A stretch of DNA of 64,000 nucleotides from Bacteroidota bacterium (GTDB taxonomy: Bacteria > Bacteroidota > Bacteroidia > Bacteroidales > F082). Each line of letters opens with the position of its first letter. The stretch's first letter is position 1. Below are positions 41,946 to 50,795 of this stretch, piece by piece. Below the pieces are notes generated by a model. It searched no databases, had not been told where the DNA came from, and was given only the letters and a program-made list of their open reading frames with translations. The position numbers and the translations under genes were made by a program. The DNA is taken from positions 80,450 through 144,449 of the forward strand of contig JACNJS010000019.1 in the NCBI GenBank assembly GCA_014382445.1, written 5' to 3'.

Positions 41946-44444
41946 TTACACTTCATTATTTGAATTAAGATCTTTCAAAAATTGTTCCAAAGCCATTTCA
42001 CTACCAATTTTCACATCACGTGCTTTGCTACCTTCAAAAGGCCCTACAATTCCGGTAGCTTCCAGCTGATCAATAATTCTGCCGGCCCGATTATATCCCA
42101 GCTTTAGTTTGCGCTGAAGTAAGGAAGTTGATCCCTGCTGAGTTTGAACAATAATTAAGGCTGCATCTTCAAATAATTCATCTCTTTCCAGCGGATCGTA
42201 ATCAGCTTTAAAATCAGACTGTTCATCTTTAAATTCCGGCAAATGCAAGGCATCGGGATAACCTCTTTGCGACCCAATATAGCTTGTTAGTTTTTCAACT
42301 TCAGGAGTATCAATAAAGGCACATTGAAGCCTGATAACCTCATTACCTGTTGAAAACAACATATCTCCCCTACCCACAAGTTGGTCGGCACCTCCAGTAT
42401 CAAGAATGGTTCTTGAATCAATCTTTGTAATTACTCTGAAAGCGATACGGGCAGGAAAATTCGCCTTGATTGTACCTGTAATGATATTTACAGAAGGTCG
42501 TTGGGTTGCAATAATCAAATGAATGCCAATTGCTCTTGACAACTGTGCCAATCGTGTAACCGGAGTTTCAATTTCTTTTCCGGCTGTCATTATTAAGTCG
42601 GCAAATTCGTCAATTATCAATACCAGATAGGGCAAATATCGGTGGCCATGTAAAGGGTTTAATTTACGCGCGATAAATTTTTTGTTGTACTCTTTAATAT
42701 TACGAACCTGAGCGTCCTTTAGCAGTTCATAACGATTATCCATTTCAATGCTAAGCGAATTCAGGGTTCTTACAACTTTACGAGTGTCAGTAATAATGGC
42801 CTCCTCCGAATCAGGAAGCTTTGCAAGATAATGCCGTTCAATACGTGAAAAAAGGTTGAGTTCCACTTTTTTCGGATCTACAAGTATAAACTTTAGTTCG
42901 GCAGGATGTTTCTTATAAAGTAGTGAAGTAATTATCGCATTAAGCCCAACCGACTTACCCTGACCTGTAGCACCTGCCATTAACAAGTGAGGCATTTTTG
43001 CCAAGTCGACCACAAAACTTTCGTTTGATATGGTTTTTCCAATTCCAAATGGTAAATCAAAATTATTGTTCCTGAACTTTTCAGAAGTCAATATTGATTT
43101 CATAGACACAATATTCGGATTTTGGTTAGGTACCTCAATTCCTACTGTGCCCTTACCGGGGATTGGCGCAATTATCCTGATACCAATGGCTGAAAGACTT
43201 AGAGCGATATCGTCCTCAAGGCTTTTGATTTTTGAAATGCGGATACCCGGAGCAGGAACCACCTCATACAAAGTAACCGTTGGACCTATAGTGGCTTTTA
43301 TTTTTGTAATAGATATTGCATAGTGCTTTAATGTTTCAACAATTCTGTTTTTGTTTATTTCCAATTCCTCTTTGGTAACAAGTACATTACTCACATCATA
43401 ATCCTTCATCAAATCAAAAGTGGGTAATTTGTAATCAGCAAGTTCGAGTGTGGGGTCAAACTCAGTATCAATACCAAAATGTTCTCCTGGTACAGGTATG
43501 GTACGGCCATTTTCATCACCTTTGGTAGGCTCTATGGTAAGCTCCACATCTTCATCACCAACATCATTCATATTATCCAGCACTTTATCATCCGATTCAC
43601 GCTGAACAGATTTATCAACTTCAACTTTAAAAGTATTCCCTTTTCCAGGTTCAGGTTTGTTAAACATGGAATTAAAATCATCCTTTTCATCCTCATCAAC
43701 AGCAAACTCAACTGTATTATAAATATCTTCTTTTGGAGGATCAGTTGATCCCGATGTTGCATTGCTTTTTGTATTTCCCCTATTTTTATTTCTCTCTAAC
43801 CACTTGAACTGAAACTTAAAGTCAATAAAAGAAAAAATTACCGGTATGAAAATTATAAGTAGGATTAATCCGGCTTTACCCAAATAAGCCAATAACCAAA
43901 TGTTTAGCTGATGGCCTACTAACCCACCTAATAAATTTTCGGGATGGGTTGAAAATACAATATTAAATGTTACCGGAATCCATAAAAAGCTGATTATTAA
44001 TAATTCAAACCATCTCCATAAACTAAACATACGGACATTTATCAGTAATCGGAGACCTAAGGACATAGAAAATATTGCTATAAAATATGCGCCTATCCCG
44101 ATACCCCGATGTACTAATATGCGGGCTAAAAACGATCCAAGCCATCCTGTCCAGTTAGTAACAGTTTCGGTATGATCTTTAAATTGTTCTGCAGTTGTTT
44201 TTATGATATCACCCGAATCGGCAACAAACCAATTAAATATAAAAGTAGTGATTGCAAGCAGAAGATATATACCTGTTATCAATAGCAAAAATCCTACACT
44301 CCTTAATAGTCTGGGGTCAGAAAAACCTAGCCCTGATTTACTATTATTTGCAGACTTATTTCGAGTTGTTTTGGTTTTTTTACCGCTCTGCTTTAAAGGT
44401 GTGTCAACCTCTTTGGGTTTTAACTTATTTGATTTAAGATTCAT
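41946..44444 (-). CDS. ftsK: DNA translocase FtsK
   Basis: An 832-residue divisome-linked DNA pump. Four N-terminal membrane helices (about 45-70, 105-125, 140-160, 185-210) precede a charged linker; the motor has Walker A MAGATGQGKSVGLNAIITSL, YLPYLVLIIDEFADLI (Walker B) and the RecA-like RAIGIHLIIATQRPS; the C-terminal gamma winged helix (LLQRKLKLGYNRAGRIIDQL) reads KOPS-like sequences. The start at 44444 follows a TACCTTTG box at 44466-44473 that overlaps the alternative ATG at 44468. It acts in chromosome segregation at the septum. Confidence 0.96.
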   Translation of the reverse strand: MNLKSNKLKPKEVDTPLKQSGKKTKTTRNKSANNSKSGLGFSDPRLLRSVGFLLLITGIYLLLAITTFIFNWFVADSGDIIKTTAEQFKDHTETVTNWTGWLGSFLARILVHRGIGIGAYFIAIFSMSLGLRLLINVRMFSLWRWFELLIISFLWIPVTFNIVFSTHPENLLGGLVGHQLNIWLLAYLGKAGLILLIIFIPVIFSFIDFKFQFKWLERNKNRGNTKSNATSGSTDPPKEDIYNTVEFAVDEDEKDDFNSMFNKPEPGKGNTFKVEVDKSVQRESDDKVLDNMNDVGDEDVELTIEPTKGDENGRTIPVPGEHFGIDTEFDPTLELADYKLPTFDLMKDYDVSNVLVTKEELEINKNRIVETLKHYAISITKIKATIGPTVTLYEVVPAPGIRISKIKSLEDDIALSLSAIGIRIIAPIPGKGTVGIEVPNQNPNIVSMKSILTSEKFRNNNFDLPFGIGKTISNESFVVDLAKMPHLLMAGATGQGKSVGLNAIITSLLYKKHPAELKFILVDPKKVELNLFSRIERHYLAKLPDSEEAIITDTRKVVRTLNSLSIEMDNRYELLKDAQVRNIKEYNKKFIARKLNPLHGHRYLPYLVLIIDEFADLIMTAGKEIETPVTRLAQLSRAIGIHLIIATQRPSVNIITGTIKANFPARIAFRVITKIDSRTILDTGGADQLVGRGDMLFSTGNEVIRLQCAFIDTPEVEKLTSYIGSQRGYPDALHLPEFKDEQSDFKADYDPLERDELFEDAALIIVQTQQGSTSLLQRKLKLGYNRAGRIIDQLEATGIVGPFEGSKARDVKIGSEMALEQFLKDLNSNNEV

Positions 44445-44465
44445 TAAGGAAAAATTTATTAATGG

Positions 44466-44473
44466 CAAAGGTA
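44466..44473 (-). promoter_or_regulatory. Candidate -7 box of ftsK
   Basis: CAAAGGTA on the plus strand is TACCTTTG on the minus strand, 21 bases before the ATG at 44444. It overlaps the longer start, favouring the shorter protein. Confidence 0.45.
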
Positions 44474-44586
44474 ATAAATTGATAGATTTAAGAGATAGAT
44501 GGTGAAAGTAAAAAAGTTTGAAGTTAGATTAATGAGATAAAACAGGAATTCACTTTTTTTTATCTCTTATTCCCATGCAGAAATAA

Positions 44587-44931
44587 TTAACTAAATACAA
44601 CAATCGATCTGATTTTAAGCTCCTTGCCTGAAATTACATCACTAAATAAACTGTTACATGCAGGACAGCTGTCGATAAAACTGGATATATCAAATTTGTA
44701 GGTGCAATCAGCGCACTTTGCTTTTGCCTGAATTTTGTTCACTTTAATATCAGCATTTTCAAGCATTGTATCTTTAACTGCCATTTCAAGAGCGGTGTCG
44801 AGCGCGTAATATTCAATACCTGCCATTGTTCCAATATCAAGTACAATTTCTGCAATCTTTGAGGAGTTAACCTCCTTTGCTTCTTTTTCTGCAACTTCAA
44901 TTATACTCATTGCTATTGAAAACTCATGCAT
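44587..44931 (-). CDS. hypA: Hydrogenase nickel-insertion protein HypA
   Basis: A 114-residue nickel-binding protein that works with HypB. It starts MHEFSIAMSIIEVAEKEAKE; His2 is the conserved nickel ligand. The zinc site is formed by CADC (about 71-74) and CPAC (about 89-92). It is 18 kb from hypB, detached from the hox/hyp cluster, between ftsK and an aminotransferase gene. Its promoter was not identified. This is the only HypA-like gene seen in the window, so it probably serves the hydrogenase here. Confidence 0.93.
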   Translation of the reverse strand: MHEFSIAMSIIEVAEKEAKEVNSSKIAEIVLDIGTMAGIEYYALDTALEMAVKDTMLENADIKVNKIQAKAKCADCTYKFDISSFIDSCPACNSLFSDVISGKELKIRSIVVFS

Positions 44932-45012
44932 ATTAGAAATTTGAATTGAGATATTTGGCGCTGCTCAATATGATAAAAAAGAGGAATCAAGAGTTGGATA
45001 TACGTAGGTATA

Positions 45013-46212
45013 CTAATTTGTCCTGCCAGGATATACCTTTAAAGCCTCTTCAAGCACTTTCACCGATTTATTAAGATCGTCAACATTTAGAACATAACTA
45101 ATTCGTACTTCATCCTTACCTCTACCCGGAGTTGAATAAAACCCTGAAGCAGGTGCAAGCATAACAGTTTGATTTTTGTAGCTAAAGTCTTCCAACAGCC
45201 ACTGACAGAACTTATCAGAATCATCAATTGGAAGTTTAGCAGTAACATAAAAAGCACCGGCCGGATTCGGGCAATATGCACCTTCAATATTATTTATTCC
45301 CTTAACAATCGTATTTCTACGGGCGATGTACTCTTTCATGACATTATCAAAATACTCGGTGGGAGTATCAACAGCCGCTTCAGCAGCTACCTGTCCAAAA
45401 GTTGGAGGGCTGAGCCTGGCCTGTGCGAATTTCATGGCAGTTGCCATTAGTTCCTTATTCTTCGAAACAATCCAGCCAATACGAACGCCACAGGCGCTAT
45501 ATCGTTTTGATACTGAATCGATAAGAATTACATTATTTTCAATTCCTTTTAGATGCATACATGAAAAATGTTGCCTGCCATCATAGGTAAATTCGCGATA
45601 AACCTCATCAGCAATTAGATAAAGGTTATGTTTTTTAGCGATATCCCTCAATGTATCAAGCTCCTTTTTTGAATATAGATAACCCGTGGGATTGTTTGGG
45701 TTACAAACTAAAATTGCTTTAGTTTTTGGTGTAATATTCTTTTCAAACTCTTCAATAGGAGGTAGAGCAAATCCCGTTTCAATTGAAGAAAAAATGGGAG
45801 CTATTTTTATACCTGCATTGGTTGCAAAGCCATTATAATTTGCATAAAAAGGTTCGGGGATAATCACTTCATCATCGGGATCCATTATCGACTGAAATGC
45901 AAACAATAAGGCTTCAGATGCTCCGGCTCCAACAATGATCTCATCAGGAGTTACATTAATATTTACCGTTTGATAATACTCAACTAACTTTTCTCTAAGC
46001 GACAGCATTCCGGCCGAATGGCTATATTCTATAACTTTTTTTCCGTAGTTATGTACTGCATTTAATGCACTCTCGGGTGTTTCAATGTCAGGTTGACCAA
46101 TATTCAAATGATGAACATGCACGCCTTTCTTTTTAGCTACATCGGCAAAAGGTACTAATTTCCTGATTGGCGATTCGGGCATAAGCTGCCCCTTTTTAGA
46201 GATATTTGGCAT
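45013..46212 (-). CDS. Class I/II PLP-dependent aminotransferase (aspartate/branched-type)
   Basis: A 399-residue fold-type I aminotransferase. Landmarks: LNIGQPDIETPESALNAV, VGAGASEALLFAFQSIMDPD, ILVCNPNNPTGYLYSKKELD (Asn and cofactor contacts), DEVYREFTYD and the PLP lysine in DSVSKRYSACGVRIGWIVS. It transfers the amino group between an amino acid and a 2-oxoacid in the cytosol; substrate range (Asp, Ala or aromatic) is not readable. It has its own TATATTTG box upstream. Confidence 0.9.
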   Translation of the reverse strand: MPNISKKGQLMPESPIRKLVPFADVAKKKGVHVHHLNIGQPDIETPESALNAVHNYGKKVIEYSHSAGMLSLREKLVEYYQTVNINVTPDEIIVGAGASEALLFAFQSIMDPDDEVIIPEPFYANYNGFATNAGIKIAPIFSSIETGFALPPIEEFEKNITPKTKAILVCNPNNPTGYLYSKKELDTLRDIAKKHNLYLIADEVYREFTYDGRQHFSCMHLKGIENNVILIDSVSKRYSACGVRIGWIVSKNKELMATAMKFAQARLSPPTFGQVAAEAAVDTPTEYFDNVMKEYIARRNTIVKGINNIEGAYCPNPAGAFYVTAKLPIDDSDKFCQWLLEDFSYKNQTVMLAPASGFYSTPGRGKDEVRISYVLNVDDLNKSVKVLEEALKVYPGRTN

Positions 46213-46253
46213 TAGTTTCTAATAAATTTGGTGAATCAATATTAACCTTAAAG

Positions 46254-46261
46254 CAAATATA
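46254..46261 (-). promoter_or_regulatory. Candidate -7 box of the aminotransferase gene
   Basis: CAAATATA on the plus strand is TATATTTG on the minus strand, 42 bases upstream of the ATG at 46212. Confidence 0.4.
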
Positions 46262-46273
46262 CTATTAATAGTA

Positions 46274-46723
46274 CTATTTATTTATGGGGGCAGCTCCAAT
46301 GCTATTATCCTTTTCCGGAAGAGCCTCAGTAGGTTTAGCTTCTACCGCGCCTTTAATTCTAAGTAGCACAGTTGACTTATTTTTCGCATTTGAATACACT
46401 GTAACTGTTTTGTTAAAAGCACCGGCTTTATGCGTATTATAAGTAACTTTTATTTCATTAGTCTCTCCTGGAAGGATTGGCTCTTTTGGCCAATCGGGCA
46501 CCGTACAACCACATGATGAACGAGGTTTGGAAAGTATCAATGGCTCATTACCTGTGTTTGTAAACTCAAAATTATAGGCTCCATCCCCATTTACATAGAT
46601 TGTACCATAATCATGTGTAGTTTTTTTAAAGGAAATTTCAGGACCATTAACTTTTTCTTCATCCTGTGCACCAGCCACAACAACTGTGAACACTAATGCT
46701 AGTACTAATATTAAGTTTTTCAT
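46274..46723 (-). CDS. DUF1573 exported protein
   Basis: A 149-residue protein from the ATG at 46723, with a signal peptide (LILVLALVFTVVVAGAQ) and the DUF1573 domain: ISFKKTTHDYGTIYVNGDGA, FTNTGNEPLILSKPRSSCGC (typical SSCGC motif) and GETNEIKVTYNTHKAGAFNK. The longer frame from 46888 runs over the end of the K+ channel gene and is not family-like. A TACTTTTG box lies 33 bases upstream. Members are exported Ig-like proteins of unknown function. Confidence 0.9.
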   Translation of the reverse strand: MKNLILVLALVFTVVVAGAQDEEKVNGPEISFKKTTHDYGTIYVNGDGAYNFEFTNTGNEPLILSKPRSSCGCTVPDWPKEPILPGETNEIKVTYNTHKAGAFNKTVTVYSNAKNKSTVLLRIKGAVEAKPTEALPEKDNSIGAAPINK

Positions 46724-46755
46724 ATTTAAATTTATTTTGTTATTTAATCGATCTA

Positions 46756-46763
46756 CAAAAGTA
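46756..46763 (-). promoter_or_regulatory. Candidate -7 box of the DUF1573 gene
   Basis: CAAAAGTA on the plus strand is TACTTTTG on the minus strand, 33 bases before the ATG at 46723. It lies inside the longer frame that was rejected. Confidence 0.4.
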
Positions 46764-46811
46764 GTAAAACTCCCAACTCCTAACTTATAACTCATAACAT
46801 ATTTTCGTGCT

Positions 46812-47615
46812 TTACAGTTTTTCTCCGCATTTTTTGCAAAATTCAGCATTATCATCGTGTTCGGCAAACTGACAACTATAGCAAACATGAGTATTTTTTC
46901 GAGATTTTACGTTAATAAGTTCGCTTCCAATTATGCTTGTTGGGATTGCTATTATTGCAAATCCAATTATCATTAGCAACGAGGCAATAGTTTGTCCTAA
47001 AACTGTTTGGGGGGCTATATCACCATAGCCAACAGTTGTTATTGTTACAATCGCCCAATATATTGCTTTTGGGATACTTGTGAATCCTGTTTCCGGACCT
47101 TCAATCAGATACATAAGTGCTCCTGTAATTACTACAATTATCATTATTACTTCAACAAACACAATAATTTTCCTGCGGCTGTTTCTTAAGGCCAGCAACA
47201 AAACATTAGATGCTTTAACATATCTGGCAAGCTTAAATACCCTGAAGATCCTAAGTAATCTTAGCATCCTGATTACAAGTAAAAAATGAGTTCCGGTTAC
47301 AAACAGGCTGATATAAGTTGGCAGAATAGAAAGGAGGTCGATAATTCCATAAAAACTGAAAATATATTTAAACGACTTTCGAACGGAATAGATTCTCAAA
47401 AAATATTCTATAGTGAATATGAAAGTTATAATCCATTCTATTGATAAAAACATATCGCCGTATTTGATATGCAATGAATCAACACTGTCGAGCATGACAA
47501 TAATTACAGAAAAAATTATTGTTATAAAAAGCAGAATATCAAATAGTTTACCAGCTCTGGTATCTGCCTCAAAAATTATATCGTGTATAATTTTTTTATG
47601 TCTACTTATTTTCAT
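46812..47615 (-). CDS. Voltage-gated K+ channel with C-terminal zinc ribbon
   Basis: A 267-residue six-helix channel. S1-S3 lie at about 23-110; S4 carries regularly spaced arginines (RMLRLLRIFRVFKLARYVK); the pore contains the K+ selectivity filter VTITTVGYGDIAP and S6 follows. After the membrane part, the tail has CYSC and CKKC pairs (CYSCQFAEHDDNAEFCKKCG), a compact zinc ribbon. This tail is uncommon for Kv-type channels and could mediate assembly or sensing. It begins 22 bases after the TIGR02757 gene in the same direction. Confidence 0.92.
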   Translation of the reverse strand: MKISRHKKIIHDIIFEADTRAGKLFDILLFITIIFSVIIVMLDSVDSLHIKYGDMFLSIEWIITFIFTIEYFLRIYSVRKSFKYIFSFYGIIDLLSILPTYISLFVTGTHFLLVIRMLRLLRIFRVFKLARYVKASNVLLLALRNSRRKIIVFVEVIMIIVVITGALMYLIEGPETGFTSIPKAIYWAIVTITTVGYGDIAPQTVLGQTIASLLMIIGFAIIAIPTSIIGSELINVKSRKNTHVCYSCQFAEHDDNAEFCKKCGEKL

Positions 47616-47637
47616 ATGTACTAACTATGCCGCTAAA

Positions 47638-48402
47638 TTAAGAAAGTCCTTCAAAAACCCCCATTCCAAAAAGAGCAAAATCGTATTTAACTGGGTCATA
47701 CTTATCAAAAGTGCGCAATTTTGATGTTAGCTCCTCAACTGCTTTCCAATCGTTTTGTTTACGTGTAAGCAAACCCAGTTTACGTGCAACATTACCTGAA
47801 TGAACATCCAGAGGGCACATAAGATGGGATTGAGGGATATCTTTCCAAATGCCAAAATCAACTCCATGGTCATCTTGCCTGACCATCCATCGTAAATACA
47901 TATTTATTCTTTTAGACGCCGAATCCATTAGAGGGTTTGCAAGGTGCTTTTCGGATCGTATTAAATGAGGTGTTTCAATAATCGCATTTCGCAAGCCAAC
48001 AACTACATCAATCATCCTATGATTAATATTAAATGCCTGTGTAGCTATTGCTTCCAGACTATTTGAATGCGAATAAATGTTCCGTAAAGAGGAAATTAGA
48101 AATAAACAGTCATCCGAATTAAATGTACGGTAAACAAAACCGGCAAATCGTTTAAGGTCGACATCATGTGAATTTATCAAAAAATCGTATGGTGAATTAT
48201 CCATTAACCCCATCAATTTATGCGCACTTTTTATTATCGCAGTTCTTCTTCCCCACGAAATAATTGAAGTTAGGAAACCACTTATTTCAATATCCTCTTT
48301 ACGCGTGAACATATGTGGAATGCTTACAGGATCACTATTAATAAAATGGGGATTATTATATTGTTGAACTTTTTGGTTTAACAGATCTGAGATATTTGTC
48401 AC
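47638..48402 (-). CDS. TIGR02757 family protein
   Basis: A 254-residue soluble protein. YNNPHFINSDPVSIPHMFTR, ISGFLTSIISWGRRTAIIKS and MCPLDVHSGNVARKLGLLTR are the defining segments of TIGR02757, a widely conserved Bacteroidota family that resembles HhH DNA-glycosylase folds. The biochemical role is not known. It precedes the K+ channel gene by 22 bases and is divergent from the haem-binding gene. Confidence 0.9.
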   Translation of the reverse strand: MTNISDLLNQKVQQYNNPHFINSDPVSIPHMFTRKEDIEISGFLTSIISWGRRTAIIKSAHKLMGLMDNSPYDFLINSHDVDLKRFAGFVYRTFNSDDCLFLISSLRNIYSHSNSLEAIATQAFNINHRMIDVVVGLRNAIIETPHLIRSEKHLANPLMDSASKRINMYLRWMVRQDDHGVDFGIWKDIPQSHLMCPLDVHSGNVARKLGLLTRKQNDWKAVEELTSKLRTFDKYDPVKYDFALFGMGVFEGLS

Positions 48403-48411
48403 AATGCATTA

Positions 48412-48444
48412 TTTGGAATATGTTTAAATAATTTACTATTTTTG
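48412..48444 (+). promoter_or_regulatory. Promoter of the haem-binding gene pair
   Basis: TTTG at 48412-48415, a 21-base spacer and TATTTTTG at 48437-48444 form a clear Bacteroidota promoter, 36 bases before the first ATG. Confidence 0.6.
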
Positions 48445-48480
48445 AGGTCGCAAATTAATAATAATTAAATCAAAAAAACA

Positions 48481-48885
48481 ATGAAAAATTTACTTGTAGT
48501 TTTCGCAATTTCTGCGTTGAGTTTATTAATACTATCGTTTACGGGCACAAATAATCAAACTATCGCTACAAATCCGGGCAACGATGTTTCCTTTGAAATA
48601 CCCGATGATGTACAAGCAATTATTAACAACTCATGTTATGTATGCCACAGTGATGAAAGCAGTTCAACTACGAGTAAAATGAAACTCAATTTCGATAAAT
48701 TACCGGAAATGAAAGTAGGCAAGCAGGTAGGCAAACTAATTAAGATTAGCAACGCTGTTAAAGAAGGTGCAATGCCTAAAGAAAACTTTATTGAAAAATA
48801 TCCTGATAAGAAACTTTCGATAGAGGATTCGAACAAGCTAACATCCTGGGCTGAGGAGTTAGCAAACAAGCTTGGAGGAGAATAA
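48481..48885 (+). CDS. Exported haem-binding domain protein (single CxxCH)
   Basis: A 134-residue protein with a signal peptide (about 1-24, VVFAISALSLLILSFTG) and one c-type haem motif, CYVCH (about 58-62), inside NSCYVCHSDESSST. KEGAMPKENFIEKYPDKKLS supplies the methionine-containing loop typical of Haem_bd proteins (PF14376). It would bind haem c in the periplasm. It begins a two-gene unit with a paralogue that lies 25 bases downstream. Confidence 0.85.
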   Translation: MKNLLVVFAISALSLLILSFTGTNNQTIATNPGNDVSFEIPDDVQAIINNSCYVCHSDESSSTTSKMKLNFDKLPEMKVGKQVGKLIKISNAVKEGAMPKENFIEKYPDKKLSIEDSNKLTSWAEELANKLGGE

Positions 48886-48910
48886 ACAACTTAAAGGTTA
48901 GTTTTAAATT

Positions 48911-49363
48911 ATGAAGAAGGCAATATATTTAATTATAGCCTTGTTAATAGTAGTACAGTTTATTCCTGCTTATCTGCCTGAAGTATCGTATGATAACCCG
49001 AAAGATATGTTAACGAATAACCCGAATATTACGGATGATGTGAAAATGATTCTCAAAAACTCGTGTTATAATTGTCACTCAAACGAAACAAATTATCCCT
49101 GGTATGCACGTGTAATTCCAATTTCATTTTTAGTAAGCCACGACATAAAAGACGGAAGAGAAGAACTCAATTTTTCACATTGGGAAAACTATAAAAAGAT
49201 CGAAAAAGCCGGTATACTAGATGATATATCTGGTAGTGTTTCAAATGGAGAGATGCCTAAGAAAATTTATACTCTCATTCATCGAAATGCTTCATTGAGT
49301 GATGCAGAAAAGAAGATAATTGTTAACTGGGCTGATGAGTTTGCAGAAAGTTTGTTTGAGTAG
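48911..49363 (+). CDS. Exported haem-binding domain protein (Haem_bd family)
   Basis: A 150-residue protein with a signal anchor (about 1-18, IYLIIALLIVVQFIPAY) and a single c-type haem motif CYNCH in NSCYNCHSNETNYPWYARVI. SFLVSHDIKDGREELNFSHW and GEMPKKIYTLIHRNASLS complete the Haem_bd (PF14376) pattern. It is a paralogue of the upstream gene and likely co-transcribed. Whether the pair forms an electron-transfer module or a haem sensor cannot be told. Confidence 0.88.
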   Translation: MKKAIYLIIALLIVVQFIPAYLPEVSYDNPKDMLTNNPNITDDVKMILKNSCYNCHSNETNYPWYARVIPISFLVSHDIKDGREELNFSHWENYKKIEKAGILDDISGSVSNGEMPKKIYTLIHRNASLSDAEKKIIVNWADEFAESLFE

Positions 49364-49431
49364 TTGATAATATTGATATAGTGATAGGGTTATCACACGA
49401 AGAAGCCGTGATATAGCGATTGATTAAAAAA

Positions 49432-49977
49432 TCAATTAACCTCAACTACATTTTTCATTCCCATTGTAATGGCATCTTCATTAAGAGGTATAAGCTTATG
49501 ATATCTCTCATGAAGTGATTTTTTCAACCCGCGAATAACATTTTCGAGTTTGACAATGGGTTTAACACTTAAGTAACCCCCAAGTACAACCATATTGAAT
49601 ATCTTAGTATTACCCATTTCGGTAGCAACTTTTGCTCCTTCAATTTTGTAAATCTTAATATCCTGTCTTGTTGGATGTTTTGAAATCCCATTGGGATCAT
49701 AAATCAGTACACCACCTGGTTTAACCGAGTTTTCGAATTTATCCATCGATTGCTGGTTCAGGATAATTGCTGTGTCGTACGCAGTAAGAGTAGGTGAACT
49801 AATACGTTCGTCACTAATAATTACGGTAACATTTGCAGTACCACCCCTCATTTCCGGACCATAGGCAGGAAACCAGCTAACTTCCTGATCCTGCATTATT
49901 CCTGAGTAGGCAAGAATTTTTCCCATCGACAGTACACCCTGTCCGCCAAATCCTGCTATTATTATTTCTTCTGTCAT
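49432..49977 (-). CDS. korC: 2-oxoacid:ferredoxin oxidoreductase, gamma subunit
   Basis: A 181-residue subunit of the ferredoxin-dependent 2-oxoacid oxidoreductase (PFOR gamma domain). EIIIAGFGGQGVLSMGKILA is the nucleotide-like glycine motif, and SWFPAYGPEMRGGTANVTVI and VLGGYLSVKPIV are conserved. It is the last gene of a four-gene leftward operon. The enzyme decarboxylates a 2-oxoacid (2-oxoglutarate or branched-chain) to an acyl-CoA and reduces ferredoxin. Confidence 0.93.
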   Translation of the reverse strand: MTEEIIIAGFGGQGVLSMGKILAYSGIMQDQEVSWFPAYGPEMRGGTANVTVIISDERISSPTLTAYDTAIILNQQSMDKFENSVKPGGVLIYDPNGISKHPTRQDIKIYKIEGAKVATEMGNTKIFNMVVLGGYLSVKPIVKLENVIRGLKKSLHERYHKLIPLNEDAITMGMKNVVEVN

Positions 49978-50000
49978 TTTTTGTAAATTTTAGTTGTTGA

Positions 50001-50792
50001 TTACTTGGCAAGTAAACTACCGTCTACTTTAATATCGCCCAACTCATAAAACGGAAACATGTTTTCTTCCATCCAGATATTTGATTGAACTGGTTCCATT
50101 TTCCATCCTGAATTACAGTTAGATACAATTTCAACAAATGATAAACCAGGTTTACAGTCAAGCTGATTTTGGAAGGCTTTTTTTATAGCACGCTTTGCTT
50201 TACGAACTGCTGCTGGTGTATGAACCGATTGGCGGGTAACATAATATGTACCTGGTAAAGCAGATACGAGTTCGGTTATCTTCAGAGGATTCCCCATCGA
50301 CTGCACGTCTCTTCCGTAAGGTGAAGTTGATGTTTTCATGCCAGGAAGTGTTGTTGGTGCCATTTGGCCACCAGTCATACCATAAATACCGTTATTAATA
50401 AATATGATAACTATATTTTCTCCACGGTTACAGGCATGAATAGTTTCAGCGGTACCGATTGCGGCAAGGTCGCCATCACCCTGATAAGTATAAACTACTT
50501 TACCTGGCCACAAACGTTTAATTGCTGTTGCAACAGCCGGTGCTCTCCCATGTGCTGCTTCCTGCATATCCACGTTCATAAACTCATAAGCAAGCACTGA
50601 ACAACCAACAGGCGCTACTCCGATAGTGTCGTTTTCCTGACCCAACTCCTCGATAACCTCCATTATCAACCTGTGAGCTGTGCCATGACCACAACCAGGA
50701 CAATAACTGAGTGCATTATCAGTCATTAATTTTGTTTTTTCGTAAACCAGGTTTTCCGGTTTAATAATATCTTGAATTGTAATTTCTGACAT
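50001..50792 (-). CDS. korB: 2-oxoacid:ferredoxin oxidoreductase, beta (TPP-binding) subunit
   Basis: A 263-residue subunit carrying the thiamine-diphosphate site. The TPP motif is GDGDLAAIGTAETIHACNRG with the later NNGIYGMTGGQMAPTT; CPGCGHGTAHR supplies cluster or substrate cysteines. It ends 24 bases before korC. Subunit sizes (75, 361, 263, 181 residues) fit the KorDABC/VorDABC arrangement. Confidence 0.94.
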   Translation of the reverse strand: MSEITIQDIIKPENLVYEKTKLMTDNALSYCPGCGHGTAHRLIMEVIEELGQENDTIGVAPVGCSVLAYEFMNVDMQEAAHGRAPAVATAIKRLWPGKVVYTYQGDGDLAAIGTAETIHACNRGENIVIIFINNGIYGMTGGQMAPTTLPGMKTSTSPYGRDVQSMGNPLKITELVSALPGTYYVTRQSVHTPAAVRKAKRAIKKAFQNQLDCKPGLSFVEIVSNCNSGWKMEPVQSNIWMEENMFPFYELGDIKVDGSLLAK

Positions 50793-50795
50793 AAC

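Noticed and set aside
43030..43323. Open frame antisense to ftsK
   Set aside because: It lies wholly inside ftsK, follows its codon structure and has no family features. Many similar shadows occur in other genes.
44534..44566. GAGATAAAA/TTTTATCTC hairpin as a hypA terminator
   Set aside because: The loop is 15 bases, the stem is AT-rich and no T run follows on the hypA strand.
46274..46888. DUF1573 protein with a 55-residue extension
   Set aside because: The extension runs over the K+ channel 3' end and precedes the signal peptide, which must be N-terminal.
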